This document shows, piece by piece, positions 46,923 to 58,900 of a stretch of 64,000 bases of DNA. The DNA is from Liolophura sinensis. Taxonomy: Eukaryota; Mollusca; Polyplacophora; Chitonida; Chitonidae. Below the pieces are notes generated by a model that saw only the letters and a program-made list of their open reading frames with translations, did not search any database and was not told where the DNA came from. The DNA lies in assembly GCF_032854445.1 (NCBI RefSeq), contig NC_088300.1:38096458-38160457 (forward strand), in the 5' to 3' direction. A program made the translations under genes and the position numbers. Each line of letters begins with the position of its first letter. Positions within the stretch are counted from its first letter, which is position 1.

Positions 46923-49900
46923 CTGAAAAATACCAGTAGGGCATGGATATCATGTCAAGTGTCGTTGTGAAATGGCTGAAAAATTGTTAAGTATGACGTT
47001 AAACCCTAAGCACTCACTCCAGTATTGATAAATCCTGAAAGTTACATGTCAAAACGGACCTAAACTTGCAAATAGGCTAGGATTTTAATTCATATGTGAA
47101 GTTCTTTTGATTCTGAAATTTTCAAATAAGACCTGAGTGATGGCCCAAAAATCATATACAATTCTTTTGCAAGATACGCCCTGCATGGCTGAGTGCATAA
47201 CAGGCCATGCCATCAATACTGGTGTTGATGATCAACATACATTGGATATTTCCATGTCAAAATGTTAAATGAAGCATTTCTTCCAAGACATCCCAAAAAG
47301 GGACATAATGTGATGTTACACTTTTTTAAATATGCTTCTACTTTTTTAAATAGAGATAAAAAGTGAAAAGAAATTATAAGTAATAAAAAGTGAAGTGGTT
47401 CTGTAAATATTGTGGTAATGCCAAAAATTAGATGGACAAACACACAGACTGACAACATATCATAACACAGTTACAAACATGATGTAAATATAACAGATTT
47501 GGTCTAACTTTTAACATCAGTCTGGAGTTCATCCCTTTCACAACTAGTCACAACTGGAAGATTTATCCTTAATACTGTGAAGTACTTAATTTTTGCACGG
47601 AAGTAATTTTTGCAGATTTGGCAGTCAATAATTTACCGCAAAAAATAATTCCAGCATGAAAAAATTCCATTATTAAATCATATATTACAGGTAGTAGTAG
47701 TATTAATGAAGTGAGATCTCTCTAGGGCTGGCAGGACTTGGGATAAGAAAGCCCAACAGACAACCTAAATTTTAACAGCAGGCAGGAAAACTTAGGCTTT
47801 AAATGTATGCAAACTTTGGTGATAGGGCTCTGTGGGTTTACAAACAAAGTGAGAGTTCATTCGTCTTTAGTTTGCTCAATCTTCCGTCTGCCAGTAAAGA
47901 GAAAGAAAAGTAGATGCAAACATGTGCTGGCTTCCAATGAATGTCACTCTGATACACACTATCCCATTGGCTGTGTCTCTGCTGTGGACCAATGAGTGAG
48001 CTTCTAACAAATTATGAACTGTGCACAACAGCCCAATGGCTGTTTCACTGCTACAGCAAGGTTACCAGCTACATAGAATGATTTAAACCAAAAACAACCC
48101 AAAACTATTTGCGTTGCTTGACTGGATTAATCGAGAATGAATGACTGGTTGAAATGCTGGTTGTTGATTAAAATTACTCATCGAAAGTGTGAAAACAAGT
48201 GACACCTCTGGTGGACATAAGCCCCTTGATCAGTATTAAGTGTACATGGTATTTGACATCAGTTGTTTGCTTATTTGAGAAACTTGAAACATTCTCCCTG
48301 AAGTGACGTTTCAGATTTCAATATACCTTTGGAATCAATAGAACCCCTTCTTACTCATTCAATCAACATGTATTTTAACCATTTTTGATGACACCGGAAA
48401 GTGGTACATGTATTTATCTTTCAGCGGTATAATGAATGCATTCCTACATTCCAGGTTCATCTGAAAACTAAAGAAGTCTACAAATGTGGTAAACAACTGG
48501 TGTAATGCAGCTTGTGTGGCACTTTTATTCTCCCTATTCTAAGAACACAAATCTTTCAAAGCCAACGTTCATTTTTCCTGATGCTGGGAAATAATATATA
48601 AATTTTAATTTACACAATTAATCCAGAATGCTTCCGATTTAAAGTTAAGTTCACTGATTCGTTTTACTTATCATATACATCTATGTAAGGCATATAAAAT
48701 AGAAAAAAAATACACAGTAACCTATAAAATTAAGATATATATATATATTTTTTTAAAAGTATTCAAAAATAATATTTTCCTGATGGACTATAATATGATT
48801 TGGTTTAAATTTGTAAATAATCAAAATTTTTAAGTACATCTGTTATAGCGAACACATAAATTTGAAAAAGATGCCTGTGAACCGACTCAAAATGCATACC
48901 TTACGGCAGCCGAGAGGTGATACTGTGAATTGTGGTAAGACATAACCTGTATGCCATACTGAAATATTTCAGCCAAGCAAACTGAGTATAGTGATAGAAT
49001 AAACTTTTGGTCGATGACAAGCATTCGACAATAATATCAGAGACAGTCATTTTTGGTAATATTGTTGTGAAAATGTGTATGTGTACAACACTTGTGAGAA
49101 GAAAGCTGTTGAACCCAAGTGACAGACTGGGATACACCTTGACCATAAATTTTTAGATGAAGTCACACTATATGAATTCCTATCAACAAATATTTAACAT
49201 TGTATTTGTCAGACTGTCAGATATGTTTTGTTCGTCAATTAAGACGACAGGGCTTTTTTTCGCAGGTTTTTTTGTCCGCGAGGGATTTTGTCCGCCTTTG
49301 TTTTGTCCGCTGGGGATTTAGTCCTGGATTCTGATAATCCGTCCCCCATTGTTTAAATCTGTGATCCAGATTACAAGGATTAGCTCCACCCCAGGAAGAG
49401 AAAGGGGATTAGAGCCAACTTTGATAATACACTTTTGATGTGCTTGAGTAATTTCAGCCATAATAAAACTATAAAAATTAAACATTTTTAAGATTTTTTT
49501 CAGTACTGCCTAGATTAAATGCACGAAAATTAATTCAGCGAACCCATTTTTGAAGCAAATCTGCAAAATAAATTCCATCGAATAATAAGTACTTCACAGT
49601 AGGCCTGTTGGCAGATGTCATGAGTTACCATGAGGTGTACATGGGGATAACTTACCATGTACATGATCACAAACACCCTGGCTATAGGATATCGCCTCAG
49701 AAACACTCCCAGACGGATGCTACAAAGGCAACATCAACATCACATTTACAAGACTGTCTGTGTCAACATCTGACAAATGATCTAATATATAAATGGGTCA
49801 TTTTCAGGTACAAAGCTGATTAATTTTTGCACCCAAACAGCAGATTTGAAACCCTCTTCTTAAAATAACTGTATACTATTTATTTATTTATTTGATTGGT

Positions 49901-52900
49901 GTTTTACGCCATACTCAAGAATATTTCACTTATACGATGGCAGCCAGCAATATGGTGGGTGGAAACCGGGCAGAGCCTGGGGGAAACCCATGACCATCCG
50001 CAGGTTGTTGTCAGCCCTTCTCACATACAGCAAAATAACTGTGTACATACAATTCATTAAGAGCTTATGTTTCATTAGTCTCCATAGAGATAACTTGGTA
50101 TCTTGTGGATTTGATACAAGGATACGTTTTGACATTACTTAGAAATTTTTTTCATTATCTGTAACCAAACACAGTCTGATCAAAAGAGATTTCACACAAA
50201 CCCAGTATCAAACACAAAGTTGACGTACAAATACACACCTGAACTTGTCTATGACATTGGCGGCTCTCTTCATCTTGCGGGTCACCTCTGTATCAGATGG
50301 ACCTTCCCTCATGAAAGCTGGCAGTCGCTGACGAACTACAACAGCACGATTCCATGGTAGCTAGCATTTAAACACAGTTGGTTGCTGTTCGTAAAATTTG
50401 GCAGAATTTCTAGGAATATAAACAAGGCATAGTTTGAGGACAAAGGTGAGATGGTACACTGTGAATTGTTATATACTTGCAAAAATTAAAATGATCACCT
50501 GGTGGTGCTACCCAAGACAAACAGTAAAAATTTTTTCCTTTTTTTTTTTTGACTTCTGGTTAAAGCCATAGTCAAAATTTTTTCATTTATGTGACTGATG
50601 GAAGTTGTATGGGTTATAGAACCAGCAGTGAGTGAAGTAAACCACCAACCTTTGACAATTTACAAACAAGCTTTTTCATGTGCGATGTACAGATATGTAC
50701 ATCATCTTGGTGGTCCTTAATAAGCATATATCGAGCAGTCAAAACCAGCAAACTTTCATAGATATCAATTCAGATATTTATTTTCATTAAGAAAGAAACT
50801 GAAGTTAAAACTTACCGTCTTCATCGTCGTGTACATTAACCACAGCTGATGTGGATCTGACAGCAGAGGCTTGTACATCACGATACTGTTGCTGTGAACA
50901 TGAAAATTTCGATCCTAATAAAGGCAATTTCAAAAATTAAATTTACTGTTTATAGATACACTTGATTTCAAGTGTTGGAAGACAAGTGGACTTCAACAAC
51001 TACAAGAGGGTGCAAACTGGCTCCACGTGTGCTACAAACTGATTATCGTTAAGTCTGATGTGATGGGAATTCATCACCAGTCTCTCGTTCTGTGGCCCTT
51101 CCTTAGAGTTGACCAATGTATTGCTTGTAGGATAAGTGTATCCTTCAACATTGTACTTATTATGGAAGATATTCCTAAGTTGAGCTGCAATGTGTCATGC
51201 TACGTCACTGTCTTTAAATTAACACTGTTTTATACTGACTTCTTCACCTTTTCACACTTATAAGGCCAACTGTAGATTCAATTTATCAATTATTTATACA
51301 TACCTTGTATTTTACAGAAGTACTAATTACAGGTAAGTGGAATTCTCAGATATTTTGGGAATATCTGAGAATTCCCAATATTTTGGGAATTTTTTGAGAA
51401 TTTCTTTTTATTTTTCTCCCCTTTTTCTGAATCACAGTAGGTGGCGCATGATCTAGGTATGGAGCGCCATGACACTTACCTCTAACCTCTCCAGTTGGAG
51501 AGACAGGGAGTTTTTCTCCGTGCTCAGTGACTCTAACATAGTCTGTTTCTGTATCAAACTTTCAGTCAAAGTTTTCACACGAGCCTCTAATTCATTCTCA
51601 GACGTACTGCCCATCTTCTTGGTGGTCAACTGTGAACCCCCAAAATTATGTTAAAGCGAAAACATCATTCCAAGATAAAGTACTGCTCGAATACATACAG
51701 AGAAATGTTTCTATCAGAAAAATGTGAAAGATTACTTTCACAACATGCCCTTCACTGCACACATATATACAAATTGACTGAATATCTTATTATACATATA
51801 GACAACCATCTCTACAACACTGTGCTTATTTCATTATACACATGTATATATAATGAACCAAATATATCCTTTTCTAACGATAAATTATTCACTTATATAT
51901 TCAAAAAAGATCTCTTTTATGACAAGCAACAAGTACAATTTATTTATTTATTTATTTATTTGATTGGTGTTTTACGCCGTACCCAAGAACATTTCACTCA
52001 TACGACGGCGGCCAGCATTATGGTGGGTGGAAACAGGGCAGAGCCCGGGGGAAACCCACAACCATCCACAGGTTGCTGTCAGACCTTCCCAACTTGAACT
52101 CACTGCGACCGCGTTGGTGAGAGACTCCTGGGTCATTACGCTGCGCTAGTGTGCTAATCAACTGAGCCACGGAGGCCCCAACAAGCACAAGTCCTGTATT
52201 ATAATGATGATTTTAAGTATGGGTTACTACCTGTGTGAAATAATCAATTAATACCAAGTTGACCAACAAAGTGATTGTATTCATCCTGGCTACAGACTAA
52301 AGCTGTTAACATCATACATATGAAGCAATCATTGCCTGAAACTCTTCTTAAAAAAAGACCAAACACAAGTCAAGGGTACAATTCAAACTTAAAGACTATG
52401 TTGATTAACAACACATCATACCTGTGTCCGCAGTTTCTGTATTTCCTTCTCCCTGTCAGCCACCTGAGACGCCATGGCAACCTTTTGACGATGAAGCTCT
52501 TCTGACGAGTACTGGAGCTCCTGCAGCATTTCCATTAAATCAAATGATATAAACTTTCCTCATATTAAAAGGGTAAAGTTAATTAATTCACACCACAACA
52601 ATACTGGTCATCATGTTTCAGCATTTAGAGGATTCAGAAAGCCCAACACATGCGACAATATAACTACATTTCTGAAATGGTGAATATTTTCAAAAATGAT
52701 TGTTGAGAACAACCATCATTGTGCCAGCAAATCTTCTTCTATTTTTCTTCCAATGGATATCTATGTCAAGATGTCTACCCCTATTTGTGCCCCTATATTT
52801 GTTTATGTCAAGACATCTGCCCATATTTCTGTTTGCATCAAAAATATTTGCTCACATTTCTGACCCAATATTATTTGGGCCAGTAAAGTAAGTGCCCTCA

Positions 52901-55900
52901 ATCTGACCATAAAATCCCTTTGCTGCAGAACAGCTGTTCGGCTTTTGTTTGAGCCAGTGTAACTGACCTGTTTCTGTTTGAGCCAGTGTAACTGACCTGT
53001 TTCTGTTTGAGCCAGTGTAACTGACCTGTTTCTGTTTTGTGCCAGTGTAACTGACCTGTTTCTGTTTAAGCAGCTCCTGATCGCTATCCTCTCTCCTCCG
53101 TTTCTCCTCGTTCATCTGCTCCTCCAGAGATCTCAGGTGTTCCCTGTACGTATCACTCTCCTGCTGTAGCTGTGCCTCCAGGTCCTGAGGGTTAAAGCCA
53201 GTTATACAACACGTCATTACTGAGATAGAAATGGTACAAGTACATGTGTGCATACCCAATACAGATATACAACATACATCTACAATACAGAGGAAGGGAT
53301 GTGTGCATACCCAATACAGATATACAACATACACCTACAATACAGAGGAAGGGATGTGTGCATACCCAATATAGATATACAACACACATCTACATTACAG
53401 AGGAAGGGATGTGTGCATACCCAATACAGATATACAACACACATCTACATTACAGAGGAAGGGATGTGTGCATACCCAATATAGATATACAATATACATC
53501 TACAATAGAGACGAAGGGATGTGTGCATACCCAATACAGATATACAATATACATCTACAATACAGAGGAAGGGATGTGTGCATACCCAATATAGATATAC
53601 AACATACACCTACAATACAGAGGAAGGGATGTGTGCATACCCAATACAGATATACAATATACATCTACAATACAGAGGAAGGGATGTGTGCATACCCAAT
53701 ATAGATATACAACATACACCTACAATACAGAGGAAGGGATGTGTGCATACCCAATACAGATATACAACATACATCTACAATACAGAGGAAGGGATGTGTG
53801 CATACCCAATATAGATATACAACACACATCCACAATACAGAGAAAGGGATGTGTGCATACCCAATACAGATATACAACACACATCAACAATACAGAGGAA
53901 GGGATGTGTGCATACCCAATACAGATATACAATACACATCTACAATGCAGAGGAAGGGATGTGTGCATACCCAATACAGATATACAACACACATCCACAA
54001 TACAGAGGAAGGGACGTATGCATACCCAATACAGATATACAACACACATCAACAATACAGAGGAAGGGACGTATGCATAGTCAATATAGATATACAACAC
54101 ACATCTACAATACAGAGGAAGGGACGTATGCATACCCAATACAGATATACAACACACATCTACAATACAGAGGAAGGGATGTGTGCATACCCAATAAATG
54201 AAAAATTGTTTTAAAAAATTCTTGAATCTAGATCACCAAGAAAATTTAATGGATTGATTGTATACAAACTTTTCTCCATATCCTTAAATAAGTTTATCAG
54301 TTAAGTTGTGATTAATTGGCTAACAGACAAATAAACAGCAAAAACATACATGAAACCTCCTTTGTGGCGGTTATAAAAGATAATAAAATACTATGTGATC
54401 AAGCAAGATATAATAACAAATCTGGTGCCGACTGGCTAAGTCAGTCTCATGTATACTTGTACGCTAAAGCTTTATGGCGACTGTGTTCCTCCACACCTGG
54501 ATACTCACCTGCAGTTCTATCCTCAGATTCTCCATACTCATCTTGTTCTGCTGAAGCTCCTCCCTAAACATGTCACGCTCCTGTTTGACAGCGTCATACT
54601 CCAGACTGGACACGCCCACTGCCTCACCTGAGGCTCCTGACCCCTCCCTCAGGCTGGCAATCAGGCGTTCCTTAGACTGATGAGAGAGAAACAGACCCAG
54701 TCAAAAAACAATAAACAGTCTGAACTTCAATGTAACCAAACAACCTAAGCAAGTTACAAAGAAAACTTTTAATATTTCCTTATACTGGGGAAATGTCTTG
54801 AGGTCTTAACAAATTATTTACAGGCAAGATTTCAATACTGTATCAGAGACTGATGTTGATACACCATTCAGAAACCAAGTCAGAAATGGTAAAATTTCAT
54901 TATACTTACACAAAATCAGCTGGTTAATACAATTAACATTTAATAAACGGTGTACACAGTACAGGAAATGCTCATAAGTTTCCACTTCTTGGGAGAATGT
55001 ATGATTCTAGTCCTTACCTGGAGAATCCTGGCTGCCTTATCCTTGTAGTCTGCCAGTTCCTGTCGGGCTGCGTCCAGGGAGGCCTTGGTCGTCCTCAGCT
55101 GGGTGTTCATCTCTGATAACTTACCTGACAAGTCACAACACAACAAACAAACATTTCCTGGATTCATTTTCAGGCACCATACTTAATACACTATATTTCA
55201 CCCCATGTGTGGTATGTAACAATGCACTTTTAGAAGCATAAAAATGCCTTACATTGAGACTTTTGATACCAACACTTGAGCTTTTCCAATAAGGAATTTA
55301 TCAATCTTCCAAAAAAAAAATTCTTGATTGACCCTTTAAGGTGGATGAATCGATCAGAATCAAGCAAAACTTCTCTCTCGAAAATGCTAAACATTAGGTG
55401 AAATACTGTATCTGTATCTTGAAAAAGGTATGACGTTAATGTTCAACAATTGACAACCAAACTGAAGACATTGCCTTCACACAGAGTTACTTAGCTACTC
55501 TTTTGTCTGAAATCAATGGGCAGATATTTTGGATACTGAATATCCTAAAGATGTATTTTAGCTACAGGATGAACAAAACCAAAAACACAGAAGATTTCCA
55601 TAAACTTCAACAGATGACATGAATGAGTGATCAGAAGCTCTGAGATTAACACATAGTCTTGACATGTACACTGCATGAGCACCTGAGTATAATAATCGTA
55701 TTACTAACTTCTCTCATCTGATCCTTTCCTCTGAGCAGCTGTCAAGCTCTCCACCATACTCTGTACCTCAGCTTCTAACTTGGCCTGTCTCATGTTGGCT
55801 TCTTCCTGCACAGCACACAAAAGAAAACAGGTGTACTAACAACATATCAAACAACACAAAAGAACTGCACACAGTCTTCTTTCTTCTTTTCTAAAGTGAT

Positions 55901-58900
55901 TTATTTAATTTTATTTGTTTGGTGTTTACTCTGCACTCAACAAAATTTCACTTATACGACGATCTACAGTGAAGATCAAGGATATAAGCTCGTGAGAAAT
56001 AGATATGTGCAGCACCCAGACATCTGCGATGACATATAAACTAATGCCACTCATTTCTTAAAACTGACAAATGATGATTCCTTACAAATGTCATGTGTGT
56101 ATGCGCGATTTCAGTACTGTGAAATTGTGATTTAAGTACTGCGATAAAACAAGATCAACACTGTATGTGTTGAATAAAAAATCACTGTCACATAATTTAT
56201 GATTTTTCTACAACCTCATGAGACTCTCTGCTCCTGATCTTTGTATACTAAACAGATGCTCTAAAAACTCATATTTAGTACATTTTACCTGTGATTTTTT
56301 TTTTTTTTTACAGCCTCAATCTGCATACTAAACAGATAATTAAATCCCTCATTGGTAAAAATATTACCTACTTACCTGTGCCTTTTGGAAGGCTTCCTTC
56401 TCTCGCTTGAGGGCTGTTTCTGTTTCTACCAGTTTAGCACGGACAGAGTCTAGAGCCTGGCTGTGAACTCCACTGGAGTCTGTGTGATCCTTCAGTACTC
56501 TGAAATCAGGTATGTGTCTTTAGGTACAGGTACAGCAGGCATTGTGGGGAGAGCTGCAGTAGTTTCCCAAAAGATTGGAACATTACAGCAACAGAACCTT
56601 GAAGTAGCACACTGACAGTTATTCATGAAATATTAAAACTTCCAATATACCGAACACATAGTTTAAGAGCATTCTTTTACATGAATTGATAAAATTTCTT
56701 TTGAAGTTTGGATTTGCTAGTCTTTCATCCCTGAATCAAAACTGCAAATGAGCATGAATGCGTCTTTACCTCCTTGTGTTTGAGCTGTCCATGTGGATTT
56801 ATGTTTGTTTCAAATTACTATAACATGTCCATGTGGATGTACGTTGATTTCAAATTACTATAACATGTCCATGTGGATGTACGTTTATTTCAAATTACTA
56901 TAACATGTCCATGTGGATGTACGTTTATTTCAAATTACTATAACATGTCCATGTGGATGTACGTTTATTTCAAATTACTGTAACATGTCCATGTGGATGT
57001 ACATTTATTTCAAATTACTATTACATGTATACACTTATAGATGTACAAAAGTTGAAGAATTAATGCAGATAGTGACACTAAGTACACAATCGGGATTCAC
57101 AAAAAAAAATCTCTTTTCTCTTTCACTTCAATAAGGATATTATTTCAACAAACAATAATGATGTGCACATATAAAACACATTTTATTCATCTACAGTGAA
57201 TCCATAATGGATGACTGCTTTGATCGCCTAATTGTTAGAGCCTCTGCCTAGAATTCAGTGGTTAAGAGCACGGAAACAGGACTGGTTGGTCTGGTGTTAG
57301 TATAATGTGACTGGGTGGGGTGTCATATCTGGTGTCTTGCCCTGCCACAAGAAGACATAGTATATGTACATGCACCAAATGACTTCTCGCTGTGATGTTA
57401 ACTTGAAAAATTTTTAAGTATGATATTAAACCACAAGCATATATACATATCATACTGGATGCCTTACCTGGCAAGTTTAAAGATCAAATTTGGTTTATTC
57501 ATCAAAAACAAATGTTAAAGCCTCTTATAATTTCTCACATCACCTTCATCACATACCTCTCCCTCTCCACCTTGAGGCTCTGTATCTCGTGTTCCTTGAC
57601 CTTCATTTCCTGGTCACTCTCCTCCAAACGTACCCTTAATACAGCCAGCTGTGAGTCCTTGGCTGTCATCGCCTGGGTAAGGTCATTCTCCCGGGCTTGT
57701 AACTCCCGGATAATCTGGTCCGTTCGAGAGGCTGAGTTGTTGTACTGATCTAAACTCAGTCGCAATTTGTTCACCTCTGAGAAAGAAAATGATTTACTAA
57801 AACTTAATAACTCCTCCAGAGGAATTTTGACAATTTCAACTAATGGGTGACAGTATTTCAGTTCATATAACAAAGACATCTGAACTACAATAGTCAGAAC
57901 AAAAATCTGGACATGCAAACATTTTTTTCTTTTAACAAATGCCAAGGGTCCATTATGAAAAGATCTTCCTGAAATAAAGGGCCGTATGTGGGAAGTCTGC
58001 CAGCAACCTGCGGATGGTCATGGGTTTCCTCCGGGCTCTGTCCAGGTTCCTCCCACCATAATGCTGGCCGCCATTGTATAAGTGAAATATTCTTGAGTAT
58101 GGCGTAAAACACCAAGTTTCAGTTTCAGTGTACATTGAGGTGTCCGAAATTCCTTGTGAAGCACATTCGTCTCTGAATTCTAACCCAGCCTTTAAACAAC
58201 CAACACGGCTTTCTATCAATTCTTAAAAAGGGATCCCTCAATAATTGAGCATTGCTAGCTTCTCTACTTTGCTGTTAGGATGTCTCGATTCCAGTCACCA
58301 TTCCAGTCATTGTCCCAGGTCAAGCTGACAAAAAGAGTCAGCGAGCAGATGACTGGTGTGACCAACATGTGTAACGAAATATCAATCTCAGAATACACTG
58401 GGTGTTTGTACCTTAAACAGCACGGATAAATAACATGGGCCAGGTACTAAAAGAGACAACTATGAATTAAAAAAAACATGAAACACTCTGACAAGCCACA
58501 AGTGGAACTGAAAGGCATTTATTATTAATTCTGCTCATTCTGCTCAGCACTCACACGTTATATTTGTCTCAATATCTTTTTTGTGTGAATTATATAAAAA
58601 TTTCACCAACTTCTATGTAATGCATTTTTAAGGAGTGTTGGCATACATATTTATAATATTGTCTTGGTTCTTCAAGCTGACTTGTGAAATAAATACAGTT
58701 CAATGTCTAATTTCATACGGTTTGTCAACCTTAAAATTCAGTGAAAACTGGTTTTCTTCATTCAAACCTTAAATTATGTGGACGGGCGAAAATTCTCCAT
58801 AAACTTTCCAATGTAATTTTGAATCTCACCATCTTGAGAATCTTTAGCTCTCTTTATCACAGCTGCCATCTCAACGTTTAAGGACGCTATCTCGCTGCGT

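Noticed and set aside
53244-54214. Many overlapping open frames of 80-157 codons
   Set aside because: They all read the same 55-bp unit in shifted frames within a golgin intron.
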